A DNA stretch of 64,000 nt from NCBI GenBank assembly GCA_029204225.1, contig CM055095.1, positions 64,117,087 to 64,181,086 of the forward strand, written 5' to 3'. A program made the position numbers and the translations under genes. Below the pieces are notes generated by a model. The model made no database searches and was not told the DNA's origin. It saw only the letters and a program-made list of their open reading frames with translations. The DNA is from Diphasiastrum complanatum. Taxonomy: Eukaryota; Streptophyta; Lycopodiopsida; Lycopodiales; Lycopodiaceae. Positions 42,594 through 54,064 of the stretch are shown here, one piece after another; positions within the stretch are counted from its first letter, which is position 1, and every line of letters begins with the position of its first letter.

Positions 42594-44085
42594 CTATTGC
42601 GCCTTTGGTAGTGATTTGTCTGGTTGGCCCCACATTAGATATTCAACAATGTCGGCAGCCCATTCTGGTACTGTGTCCACGTAAAATAAGACAACATCTG
42701 CCAACTCATCATCGGGTTGGGCTGCAATCTCCTTTCCCTTGATTCGTGACACATGATCTGCCATGTAGTGTTGTTTTCCCTTGCGAACTACTATCCGAAA
42801 ATCAAACTCCAATGACAGAAGTAGCCATCCGGTGATTCTTTCGGTGTTGCAAGTTTTATTAACGAGATAAAGCAAGGGTTGATGGTCCATATAAAAAGCA
42901 AAATGTGTGGCCATCAAGTAATGTCAAAATTTCTTAACCGCATAGATCATTGCCAGTGTTTCCCGTTCTGTGGTTGAATAGTTCATTTCGGTATCACTGA
43001 GCTGTCGGCTTGCAAACCGGATTGGAAAATCCTTTTTGTGTTCACCTGGCTGGGTTAAGATTGCTCCAACTGCATACTTCGATGCGTCCGTATGCACGTG
43101 AAACTCAATGGACCAATTGGATGGGCGTAAGATTGGTGCTGAAACCAATGCATCCTTAAGCTTTTGGAAAGCCTTTAGGGCCTCCTCATTCCAATGCGGA
43201 TCCGTTGTGAGTTTGTAGATTGGTCTGGCTAACTCCGCAAAATCAAGAATGAAGATCCTATAATAGTTAGCATGACCCATGAAAATGTAGACTTCACGGA
43301 CCGTCTCCGGTGGTGGTAGATCAATAATGATCCCGATCTTTGATAGATCTGTGGCGATCCCGTGTCTTGACACTATGTGGCCGAGAATCAAGCCATGTGT
43401 CACCCAGAACTGACATTTTTCTAGATTCAGGGAGATCTGGTATTCGCGGCATTTTTGTAACACCTTCTCCAGATTGGATAAGTGTTCTGAATCTAGTCCA
43501 TGCACGCACAAATTATCCAAGAAAATTTCCAAAATTTTTTGCAAATAATCTTTGAATGCTGCTGCATGACTCGCTGGAAAGTGCTTGGGGCATTGCAAAG
43601 TCTGAATGGCATCACTTTATAGGCATAGGTTCCCCATTCTGTGGCAAATGTTGTCTTGTGCTAGTCCTGAGGGCTATTTTCATTTGGTTGTAGCCACTGA
43701 AGCCATCCAAAAAACTGTAGGCTTTGGCGCCAGCTACCATGTCGAGGACAATTTCCGTAAATGGTAAAGGAAAATGGTCCTTTTTGGTGACTGCATTTAG
43801 CGCCTTCAGATTCACACAAAATCGCATTTTGCAATTCTTCTTGGGTACTATAACTATCAACGATACCCATTCTGTGTGCTAGATCTCGTAAATGAAATCT
43901 GTGTCCATCAGCTTTTGCAATTCTTGCTTGATCAGTTCTGTATAATTTGGGTTGCAGCGATAGTAACGGCTCACCTTGGGGACTGCTCCATCCACCAAGG
44001 GTATGGTATGTTGGACTACTGTTGGCGGAATGCCCTTTGGATCACTATAGCTCCAGGCAAAATAATAATTATATTCCACCAACAA
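42594..44085 (-). pseudogene. Gypsy-3 reverse transcriptase and RNase H
   Basis: Four frames (43879-44085, 43612-43860, 42924-43598, 42594-42917) give LIKQELQKLMDTDFIYEI, then VPKKNCKMRFCVNLKALNAVTKKDHFPLPF, SFLDGFSGYNQMKIA, and the active-site block EIFLDNLCVHG. Here the usual FLDD has become FLDN, so the second catalytic Asp is lost. The connection (LILGHIVSRHGIATD) and RNase H (FHVHTDASKYAVGAILTQ, ASRQLSDTEMNYSTTERETLAMIYAVKKF, FYMDHQPLLYLVNK, HYMADHVSRI) follow. Stops separate the pieces. Polymerase activity is excluded even if frames were joined. Confidence 0.88.
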
Positions 44086-44227
44086 GGATTGTAGTCTCTT
44101 GAACTACGTAGGTGTTAACTGCTCTCCCACATGCACTATCTTTTCTTCTTCTCCTGGCTCCACAAGATTCATCGACTGTGTTCACGCAGGTCCCTCGAAG
44201 ACTTGTTCCGCTGGTGTCTGACTTTGA

Positions 44228-44878
44228 TCAGGTTCTCGCCTGACTTTGATTGATTACCACGTCATCCAAAGTATAATTCTTGAAAGTATCAAGCATCTCG
44301 TGAATTGGAGCTCGTCGAGATTTCTCTTTCAGCATGTTAATCTTGTCCCCACTGGTCATTTTTTGATTTTTTGTCACCTGTGTAGAAGATGACGCTGTAT
44401 CTGAGTCCAACTGGATTGACTTCAAGGAATCCAACACCTTCTTTTTGCTCTTTCTTGTCATTTTGGTGGGTTCATCCTTGTTGTCTTTCTTCAAGACTGC
44501 CGTGACATTCGCCTCATGGTTGCGAATATCAACATCCATTGTAGCTATCGCCTCTTCGGGTAGGTCACTCCATCGAATCACCTGGTTGTAGCGTTGCTTC
44601 AACTTGTTCTTCTTATTCGCAGGTGCCTTGGGTGGATCGATCCTTGAGACTTTTGCCATAGCAAATGTTTGTGGTGGTTGAGCTGGTACCTTCTTGGTTT
44701 TGTAACGATCTGGGTCCATGTGGTGTAGGACCTGTTCATTAGTCAGCTCAATCTCCTTACTATAAGTTAGAGCATGTTGCCAAGGGACTAGATCATCGTC
44801 CACTAGGTTCTCAATAGGCTCTGCTGACAGCCATGCTACGTTTATCATATTCACCCCAAATGTGATTGGTGTGTCCAT
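44228..44878 (-). pseudogene. Gypsy-3 region upstream of reverse transcriptase, unrecognised
   Basis: The 216-residue frame starts at MDTPITFGVN and is rich in charged residues (KKNKLKQRYNQVIRW, MTRKSKKKVLD, KINMLKEKSRRAPIHEML). By position it is the end of Gag or the region around protease, but no zinc knuckle and no clear DTG/DSG protease motif is seen. It directly precedes reverse transcriptase on the same strand. The right end lies at the junction with Copia-5. Confidence 0.5.
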
Positions 44879-44889
44879 AGTGTAACATT

Positions 44890-45960
44890 TGGGTGAAGAT
44901 GTACTAGGTTCCGGATTTGTCCAATCTCTAGTGCACTTGAGTCACCAAAGTAGACATACTTTGAATCTGCTTGTTTGAGATCTTCGAATAAGAACTTACA
45001 TGCTGTCATGTGCTAAGAAGCACCAAAATTGAGATACCAATCCATGGCATCTCTAATGGGTATATCCTGTATCATGAGCAGAGTTGGTTCTTTTTGAGAG
45101 GTTCTAGCAGATTCAGATCCTCCATCCTGCTGCATCTTCTTCTTGGCTTTGTTATGTTTGAAAACTTGACAATACTTGATGTTGTGGTTGGTTCTCTTGC
45201 AGTACTTGCAGAAGAGTTTGGTGTTAGGCTGTTGATGCTGTCGATTGTGCTTTTGTGATTGCTGGTCTGAATTAGTTTGCTCAACTTTTGTCTTCTTGTC
45301 CTTCGAAGATTTCTTCTTCGGGTTGCTTATTTGAATAGAGAGTGACAATCTTTGTATTCGACGTGGATAAGATTTTCTTTCTTACTTCTTACTATAGTAA
45401 ACTTGTTGTCACCTTTTACAGAGACAGGTCAGGAGTATTGCCAAGTAGCAACACAAGATTGTCGTAAGAGAGAGGAAGACTAGACAGAAGAGACATGTTA
45501 GCATCTTCGTCTGATACTGGAGAACCTACTACAACTAGCTGATTGAGTAGATGTTTAAATTTGTTTAGATGACCTGTGACTGAGGTTCCTTCACTCATTT
45601 TGAGTGACAAGCACTTCTTCCTTAGGAAGAGACGAGTCGAAACATCTGTTGTCACGTATACACCAGAGAGAATGTCCCATGTTTCTTTTGAGCTAGAATA
45701 ACTAGCTACATGAGCTATTTGTGAATCTTTAAGATTCAGAGATACAATGGCAAGAGCTTTGCCATCCTTAGCTTCCCAGGTGGTCATTATGTCAGATTCA
45801 GCCGGTCTGGCTATTGAACCATTGACATATTCCCAAAGTTCTTTTTCTATGAGTATCATCTTTATCTTGAATTTCCACATGTGGAAGTCATTGCCATTGA
45901 ATTTGTTGATCAGGCGAATTTCTAAAGTTTTTTTCTTCCATGATGAATGATCGAAGTATA
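44890..45960 (-). pseudogene. Copia-5 Gag and start of protease
   Basis: The frame 45416-45880, extended upstream to about 45940 by LINKFNGNDFHMWKFKIKM, is the capsid part: LWEYVNGSI, DGKALAIVSLNLKDSQIAHV, TWDILSGVY and LNKFKHLLNQL. The frame 45013-45348 holds a CX2CX4HX4C knuckle (CKYCKRTNHNIKYC) and then WYLNFGAS, where the protease DSG has become NFG. The next codon is a stop, after which the sequence continues HMTACKYLFEDLKQADSKYVYFGDSSALE to about 44910. A frame change in a run of A near 45935 separates the start codon. The lineage fits the integrase at 36207-37155, so Gypsy-3 splits this element. Confidence 0.85.
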
Positions 45961-45999
45961 GTAAACAATTTTGTATACTAATTAGTAGTTTGGAATCAG

Positions 46000-46012
46000 G
46001 GCTCTGATACTA
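46000..46012 (-). other. Primer binding site of Copia-5, degenerate
   Basis: The minus strand reads TAGTATCAGAGCC, one base off the initiator tRNA-Met complement. The LTR start is probably TGTTGGGG at 46016 (plus-strand reading), three bases away. The LTR's far end is not defined. Confidence 0.65.
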
Positions 46013-46015
46013 CTC

Positions 46016-46370
46016 TGTTGGGGTGCACACAGAGAGCCATTTCTGTCAATTTTCCATTCAGCTCGGGTAAACTTTTTCTATAGCCTTTGTAGCTCCAGTT
46101 GAGATAGAAATAATGTTTTGTCCAGCACCACGACCACCACACCTATATTGACAAGCGAACGCATCAAAAGAACTCAAAAACAAAGTAAGAGTCAATCAAA
46201 TTGATGTTTGACCTCAGAAGAATTTTTTTCATATCAAGCTCAGAGTATCTGGCATGCTCTTCCAGCATCTCTAATCTGCTCAGCTATCTCACTAAATAAT
46301 ATCCAAAACTTAACGGTGCTTGCAGAAGAATATATCAATTACTGAGGCACCTATACTATCACCATTGCTG
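46016..46370 (-). repeat. Putative 5' LTR of Copia-5, extent uncertain
   Basis: The sequence right of the primer binding site should be LTR. No partner LTR exists in the window, so the right boundary cannot be set; the next recognisable item is an integrase fragment at 46375. Confidence 0.4.
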
Positions 46371-46374
46371 CAAG

Positions 46375-46577
46375 TTAAGATGCGATAATGGTGGAGAATA
46401 TGTCTCCAATAAGATGATAGAGTTTTGTGAATCTAATGGCATAAAAAGAGAATTACCATGTCTTTATGCCCCTCAACAAAATGGGGTGGCTAAGAGAAAA
46501 ATAGATCTCTTTGTGAGTGTGCTAAAGACTTGAGGCTAGATTCCTCTCTTCCAAAACCATTTTGGGATGAAGTGTTG
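46375..46577 (+). pseudogene. Copia integrase core fragment, plus strand
   Basis: About 65 codons read LRCDNGGEYVSNKMIEF, then GIKRELPCLYAPQQNGVAKRK, and after a one-base frame change LCECAKDLRLDSSLPKPFWDEV. These cover the second catalytic Asp and the QNGVAE block, in which the catalytic Glu has become Lys. It is closest to the Copia-1/-2/-4 group and is an isolated relic. Confidence 0.82.
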
Positions 46578-46610
46578 GAGGGTTTGCTGATATTGAGGCA
46601 ACTCTAACCC

Positions 46611-46987
46611 TACTTAATAAGTGAGAGGGATTTGGCACCCTGCGTGTGTAAGTCCAACCCACTAATTGGAGCTAGTACATGGTTTAGGACAGCCAATGCA
46701 TGTGTAGAGTATCAATAGCAATGGAATTTAATTGGGGACTTCAGGCCTTGCATGACTGCATGCACATGGTGGTCCTGGGTCCATATAACTAGTGGAAAGT
46801 TGTCCTATTCCATCATTCATTTGGTGTTTCATTGCCAAGTTCTCTCACTCTACTCTTGCTTCCTACTCTTTGGTTGAAGCTCATGGAGATTGATCGGTTG
46901 CTTCTACTTGGTTGGGTGGTTTCTCCACAATGTGTTCTCTTGTGTATTGCCTTGTAAGTAGGATCTTGAGGAGCTTTTCCTTATAGT
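46611..46987 (+). repeat. LTR-like fragment related to the chromovirus LTR
   Basis: The right part (about 46815-46987) resembles the end of the Gypsy-1/2 LTR: TTCATTGCCAAG, CTTCTACTTGGTTGGGTGGTTTCTCCACA in scattered identity, ending CCTTATAG. The left end GAGAGGGATTTGGCACCCTG recurs at 47246 as GAGAGATTTGGCACCCTA, so a second partial copy starts there. It is a diverged solo LTR or relic. Confidence 0.6.
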
Positions 46988-48164
<1,177 letters not shown>

Positions 48165-48169
48165 TACCT

Positions 48170-48710
48170 TGATGAATTCACACGTGTGGGACGCCCTACA
48201 CATGTACTTTTGATCTCCTAAGCACAATAACACCATAAAGATCAAACTAGCATAGGCAAGCATCATAAATTCCTCTACTTGGCTAGAGAGAGAAAATAGA
48301 AAGTACAAAACTTGTGGAAAGAGAGAGAGGGCACAAAGAGCTTGTCTCCAAATTTGCATTACACACAAATTTCATCATCTTCTCAATGAGAGTACATCAC
48401 ATATATATAGATCCATGGACTCTTCTCCTACTTGAAGTTGAATTGGAGTTGTGGATCCACCTCTCAAGCTATCTAGACTTATCCAAGCCACATCACTATG
48501 TCTAATTGTGCCACATAGTCTTTTCATGCATTAAATGTGGCATGTAAATTAAAAATGACAATTCCTATGGTAGCTCGAGTTTCTACTTCTACCTACCTTG
48601 AATATTTTATTCTAAGATGGGCCTTTACTAAGCCAAAAGAGCTCAATTCATCTTTGGCATTTTTAAGACCCATAATCACAACATTAGATAGATTTTTCAA
48701 TATTTTGACA
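48170..48710 (-). repeat. 3' LTR of Copia-2, with 72-bp deletion
   Basis: 541 bp, from TGATGAATTC to TTTTGACA in plus orientation. Compared with 53447-54059 it lacks the stretch between CTAGCAT and AAGCATCATAAAT. It contains CACACGTGTG at 48179-48188. Confidence 0.93.
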
Positions 48711-48728
48711 CTCCTCCTAAAAATGTAT

Positions 48729-49355
48729 CTAATGTGGATCAAGCATTGATCTTGAGATAAGACCAAGATTAGACCTATGCTTTGAGAAGGCACTTTTGCA
48801 AAGTGGCTTTGTGAGAAGATCAGCAATACACGAAGATGTGTCGACATGTTCTAAGTTGATTTCACCTCCAATGAGCTTTTCCCTTAAAAAATGGTGTGCC
48901 ACTTCTATATGCTTGCTTCTTGCATGAAAAATAGGATTGTTTGCAAGAGCTTGTGCCGATATGTTGTCACATTTAATCAAGGGAAGATCATCCTCTTTGA
49001 TGCACTTTAGCTCCATGATTAACCTCTTGATCCAAAGCACCTCTTTAATTGTTGTAGTGAGTGCATTGTACTCAGTCTCACAAGATGATAGAGATATGGT
49101 ATCCTGCTTCTTTGAAAGCCAAGACACAAGATTGCCTCCAAGAAAGATAGTATATGCATTAATGGACTTTCGATCCATTTTATCACTTGCAAAATCGGAA
49201 TCTGAATAGCCAACAATAATTAGATCTTCATTTTTGTACAATAAACCATAATCTTGAGTAGAAGATACATATCTTAGAACTCTCTTGGCCATCTTCCAAT
49301 GTTGGATCTTGGGATCTTGCATAAATTGACTCAATTTGTGCACACAATAGCTCAA
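48729..49355 (-). pseudogene. Copia-2 RNase H
   Basis: The 208-residue frame reads MSYCVHKLSQFMQDPK, MAKRVLRYVSSTQDYGLL, GYSDSDFASDKMDRKS, SLSSCETEYNAL and DNISAQALANNP, ending SRSMLDPH. In SLSSCEAEYKAL the Ala and Lys are changed to Thr and Asn. It is cut off from reverse transcriptase by a TAG near 49377, where a Trp codon (GSLIWLTITRPDLS in Copia-3) is expected. Confidence 0.92.
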
Positions 49356-49376
49356 ATCGGGTCTAGTGATAATAAG

Positions 49377-50189
49377 CTAAATTAAAGAGCCTATAAGACT
49401 CCTATAAAGTGTGATGTCCTCAAAGGATCTTTCATCACCTTTAATAGGATCTTTTACATGTTGCTGCATGGGAGTATCTATGCCTTTACAACTTTGCATA
49501 TTGAATTTTCTCAACATAGAAAAGACATATCTAGATTGACAAATAAAAGCATACTCTTCATGAAAATCAATCTCAAGGCCCAAAATGTAATGGATCTCTC
49601 CTAGATCTTGCATTTTAAATTCTTTTCCTAATGCATCTTTGGTTTCTTGAACTAGCATCAAACAACTTCCACTAAGAATAATGTCATTTACATAGATTAA
49701 GAGAATGACAATATTACTACCATCAAATTTTAAGTACATAGAAGGATCATAGTCACTAAGCACAAATCCTAATGAAAGTAGAAAGTTGTTGAGTCTTAAA
49801 TACCATGATTGCTTTAAGCCATAAAGACTTCTAAATAGCAAACACACCTTAGAATTATCCTTGATAAATCCTTGAGGCTATTCCATGTATATCTCCTCCT
49901 CAAGATAGCCATTCAAAAAAGCATTGGAGACATCAAGTTGAAACAGTTTCCACTTAAAAAATAAGGCAAGAGATATTATGATTCTTATTGTCACCATCTT
50001 TGCTACATGAGCAAAGGTTTCTTCATAGTCAAGGCCATATATTTGTGCAAAGCCTTTAGCACACAATCTTGCCTTGTACTTGTTGATGGAGCCATCATGA
50101 TTGTACTTGATCTTGAACACCCACTTGCATCCAATGATATGCATGTAAGGTGGTGGATCCACTAGCTCCCATGTGTGGTTGGTGATCAA
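49377..50189 (-). pseudogene. Copia-2 reverse transcriptase
   Basis: The upstream frame 49878-50189 reads TWELVDPPPYMHIIGCKWVFKIKYNHDGSINKYKARLCAKGFAQ and QLDVSNAFLNGYLEEEIYME, then stops at a TAG where Copia-1 has Gln (YMEQPQGF). The frame 49377-49847 reads CLLFRSLYGLKQ, lacks the usual PRA codons, and goes on SWYLRLNNFLLSLGF, LLIYVNDIILSG and MQDLGEIHYILGLEIDF. The active site is YVND rather than YVDD, so the first Asp of the pair is lost. The enzyme would be inactive even if the stops were absent. Confidence 0.92.
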
Positions 50190-50195
50190 GGCATC

Positions 50196-51521
50196 CTATT
50201 TAATCTTCATGGCCTCATACCACTCCTTGGTATTGAGGGCTTCTTGAACATCTTTGGGCTCCTCATGAGAAACAAAATAAGCATAAGTGGAATCAAGATC
50301 CACTTGCTTTCCTTTGTCATCATAAGTGAGCCTCTTGGGCTCGGATCTCTCACTCATGGATCTTCTAGGAGTGAAAATCTGAGGCCTTCCATCTTCAAAT
50401 CTTGACTCCTCCATATGTTGATTGTCTTCAATAACAATAGGTGATAGATTTTGAGGTTGCTTGATCTCGGCCCCTCCAAAATTGGACTTTTCTTCTTCAT
50501 GAAAAACTACATCTCTACTATCAAATACTTTAGAGGTAGAGAGCATGTAGATTCGATAGGCTTTCTTGTTGGATGAATATCCAACCATTACTCCTTTGCT
50601 TGCACAAGGATCATCCTTCTTTCTTGTTTCCAAGGGAATATGGACAAAGCATATGCATCCAAATACTCTAAGGTGTTCAACCTTAGGTTTCTTCAAATAA
50701 AGTGCTTCATATGGTGACTTTCCTCCAAGTGCAACATGAGGGAGTCTATTGCAAAGATAGTTTGAACAATTGATAGCCTCACCCCAAAAGTCATTTGGCA
50801 AAGATGCCTCAATTTTGATGGTTTTGGCACATTCACACAATGTTCTATTCTTTCTTTCAGCCACCCCATTTTGAGATGGTGTATATGCACAAGAAAACTC
50901 CCTTTTAATGCCTTCAAGCTCACAATAATCATGAAATTTATTGGAAGTGTACTCACCACCTCCATCACTTCTAAGAATCTTGATTTTGTAAGAAAATTGC
51001 TTTTCAACTAGAGCTTTGAACTTTACAAAATAGTCAAACACCATAGATTTTGAAGCTAGAAGATATACCCAAGTAAATCTAGTAAAATCATCAATGAAAG
51101 TTACAAAGCAAGTAGCACCACCCTTGCAAATTGAAGATGAGAAGTGCACATCTGAGTGTATGAGCTCCAATGGATGTGTAGTCTTGATAGATGACTTTGA
51201 GAAAGGCTTCTTATGGGACTTAGATATGGCACAAGCCTCACATGGCTTGAAATTCTTGGAGATAAGATTAGGCAAGCCAATAGCTTTGGCTTTCTTGACC
51301 ATGGGCACCATAGAAATATAGTTAGGATGTCCCAACCTTCTATGCCATAGTTCCTCCGTAGACATATGAGTAGCAAAAGCACTATCACAAGAGTTAGCAT
51401 ACTCTTTGGGATCAAGCTTGTAGATTCCACCATATCTAGACCCAAATGCAAGGATTTCATCATGCTTCTTGATTGTACATGTATCAACATTGAAATTCAC
51501 ATCTAGTCCACTATCAAACAA
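50196..51521 (-). pseudogene. Copia-2 integrase
   Basis: The 441-residue frame spans the HHCC domain (HRRLGH ... CEACAISK), the catalytic acidic residues (HSDVHFSS, LRSDGGGEY, QNGVAERK, all intact), WGEAINCSNYLCNRLPHVALGGKSPYEALY, FGCICFVHIPLETRKK, VGYSSNKKAYRI and the linker RRSMSERSEPKRLTYDDKGK. It runs into KEWYEAMKIK and stops at a TAG (about 50196) where Copia-1 reads QEYDAL. Upstream it is separated from protease by a one-base change in the A-run near 51541-51548. Confidence 0.93.
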
Positions 51522-52822
51522 TTGCCCAACACTAATAAGATTTTTTTTAGCTTGGGAACAAAAAGTACATTAGAGAGAGAAAGAACTTTTGATGAAGAAA
51601 GCTTTAAGGGAATGGTCCCTATGCCTTCAATAGCACACTCATGATCATTTGCTGTGTAGATGGACTTCTTGGCTCCTTCATAAGGTGACATGGATGAAAA
51701 AGAATACTTGGAGCTACACATATGTGAGGAAGCTCCACTGTCAATATACCATGAACCATCCTTCTTGAAAGGTGATGAAGAAAAACTGGAGACCATAAGA
51801 GATCCCTCTTCATCACTTGCATGAGCATCTTCCTTCTCTTCATTAGAAATGTTGGCTTGCTTGAATTTACTCTTCTTCTTGAAGCTATTGGTGGCATAAT
51901 GCCCCTTCTTGCCACAAAAGAAACACTTGATGTTTTTCGTCTTTTTCTTGGATGTGGAAGCTTGAGAGGACTCATCCTCATCTCCTTTCTCCTTGGAAAT
52001 AAGATTGTTCTTGCTTGAAGAGAATTGGTGTTGATTCTTACTTCTTGTCTTGTGCTTGTCTTTGGTAAAGAGAGCTTTACCATCAATGTTGAGAGACAGT
52101 CTCTCCATTTTCAAGAGTTCATACTCTTGTCTTGATTCTTTAGAAATGAGCACACTTTGGAGTGCTTCCAGACTTGGTAGCTCCTCCTTAATGGCATAAC
52201 TCTGAACAAGGTTGTCATATTCCTCCTTTAACCCATTAAGTATGACTTGAACAAGTTTATTTTGGTTGATGGAGTCTCCTATGCATGACAATTCTCTATG
52301 GAGGTCTTTAACTCTCTTTACATAAGCTGTAGCACATTCATCACTTCTCTGTACACTTTGAAAAATTTGGTTTCTTAGTGTTAGAAGTCTAGAAGTATTT
52401 TTTGCCTCATAGATAGACTTGAGAGTATCCCAAGCATCTTTGGCATTAGTACAAGCACCAATTTCTCTTAAGATGTCATTTGAGACATTCATCTTAATAT
52501 AATGCAAAGCCATCCTGGCTCTTTTTTTGTACTTTGAAATTTCTTGAGGAGTTTGTGGTTCTTCTTCAATGCCAAGTACAATATCCATCACATCTTGTAG
52601 TATTAAGACAGATTCCATTCTAACCTTCCAAATTGAGTAATTGGAGGTTGACAATCTTTCACTTGCTTCTAATAGAAAGACACCCATTGAAGTCATAAAG
52701 AATGATGGAAATAAAAAAAGATGGATGAAAGAATTGCTTTTTTTCTCACTATAGGAACCAATCAAGGGTACAGAAACAAATCCTATGTAAGACTTAGCAA
52801 AAAACTGTGAGATAGATCTCAC
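51503..52822 (-). pseudogene. Copia-2 Gag and protease
   Basis: The 439-residue frame is uninterrupted from capsid to the end of protease. The family start is the internal Met of MTSMGVFLLEASERL (about 52690), as in Copia-1, because the first 43 residues correspond to leader. Capsid motifs SNYSIWKVRMESVLI, MALHYIKMNVSNDILREIG, SIYEAKNTSRLLTLRNQIFQ and LVQVILNGLKEEYDNLV are intact. The knuckle is CFFCGKKGHYATNS, with the last Cys changed to Ser. The protease motif WYIDSGASSHM is intact. A frame change near 51545 ends it. Confidence 0.93.
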
Positions 52823-52829
52823 TAGCTTG

Positions 52830-53433
52830 ACAATCTCTCTAAAACAATATTTAAATCATCAAAAAAGATGAAGTATGGCAAAAGTTATGGTTCTTTGAAT
52901 TTCACACGTGTGAAATATTCCAAAAATGTCAAATTGACTCAAATACAATCTATTTGTATGAAACAATTTGCCTAGAACCTATAAGTTTTGTCTAAATCAC
53001 ATATAGATGAGATTGTGTAGCTTCTGGATGATTTTTGTGATCATTCAAAATGACATGTACACACGATTTGCCACAGGTCTAGGTGCCCTACCTACGACTC
53101 TTCAAAAGCTTATAACTTTTGATTGGCTTATTAAACTATCATGATTCAAATTGCATCAGATTCTACACATTTCTAGCTTTCTAGTGGGCTAATTTGCTTG
53201 AAATTTGGATTTGAGGTGAGAGAGAACCACCAATCTGAAAATGGGTGGATTTCACACGTGCCAGTACCTGAAATTCTGTACAGGACCTGATCTGGCCCAT
53301 TCAATGTGGTTTGTAGCTTAGAATCACAAGAAAACTGCAAACTAGCTAGAAGGTAGAATCTAGACAATTCCTAGCTTGAAATCTGATCAGATCTGCAAAC
53401 TTTTTGATTAGATTTGCTTGTAAAACTTAGGTA
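52830..53433 (-). other. Copia-2 leader
   Basis: No gene is seen. It contains CACACGTGTG at 52903-52912. Confidence 0.7.
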
Positions 53434-53446
53434 GGCTTTGATACCA
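53434..53446 (-). other. Primer binding site of Copia-2
   Basis: The minus strand reads TGGTATCAAAGCC, one mismatch to the initiator tRNA-Met complement, abutting the LTR. Confidence 0.88.
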
Positions 53447-54059
53447 TGATGAATTCACATGTGTGGGACGCCCTACACATGTATTTTTGATCTCCTAAGC
53501 ACAATAACACCATAAAGATCAGACTAGCATTGGTTGTCAATAGGAAAGCTGATCATACAAGCAATATTATTGTGTTACAAGCAAGATCTGTCAACAAAAC
53601 ATAAGACAAAGCATCATAAATGCCTCTACTTGGCTAGAGAGAGACAATAGAAAGTACAAAAGTTGTGGAGAGAGAGAGGGCACAAAGAGCTTGTCTTCAC
53701 ATTTGCATTACACACAAATTTCATCATCTTCTCAATGAGAGTACATGACATATATATAGATCCATGGACTCTTCTCCTACTTGAAGTTGAATTGGAGTTG
53801 TGAATCCACCTCTCAAGCTATCTAGACTTATCCAAGCCACCTCACTATGTCTAATTGTGCCACATAGTCTTTTCATGCATTAAATGTGGCATGTAAAGTA
53901 CAAATGGCAATTCCTATGGTAGCTCAAGTTTCTACTTCTACCTACCTTGAATATTTTATTCTAAGATGGGTCTTTACTAAGCCAAAAGAGCTGAATTCAT
54001 CTTTGGCATTTTTAGGACCCATACTCACAACATTAGATAGATTTTTCAATATTTTGACA
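53447..54059 (-). repeat. 5' LTR of Copia-2
   Basis: 613 bp, TGATGAATTC to TTTTGACA in plus orientation, complete. A TATA-like run (TATATATA) lies at about 53750-53759. The target duplication TACCT follows at 54060-54064. Confidence 0.94.
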
Positions 54060-54064
54060 TACCT

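Larger units (their letters stand above)
37300..44890 (-). mobile_element. Gypsy-3, Ty3/gypsy element without chromodomain, inserted in Copia-5
   Basis: On the minus strand: an unrecognised N-terminal pol or Gag-end region (44878-44228), reverse transcriptase, RNase H, integrase ending in a GPY/F module without chromodomain, then a further open frame (39582-38178) and a putative 3' LTR. The integrase tail and the extra downstream frame point to the Athila/Tat side of plant gypsy elements. The 5' LTR, primer site and capsid are not found. Copia-3 sits inside the downstream frame. All domains carry stops or frameshifts. Confidence 0.7.
48165..54064 (-). mobile_element. Copia-2, full-length copia element with target duplication
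   Basis: Both LTRs are present (48170-48710 and 53447-54059), and the element is flanked by a perfect 5-bp target duplication TACCT (48165-48169 and 54060-54064). Internally on the minus strand it has primer binding site, leader, gag, protease, integrase, reverse transcriptase and RNase H in copia order. One frameshift and three in-frame stops inactivate it. The 3' LTR has a 72-bp internal deletion that the 5' LTR lacks. Coding sequence is close to Copia-1 and closest to Copia-3. Confidence 0.95.
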
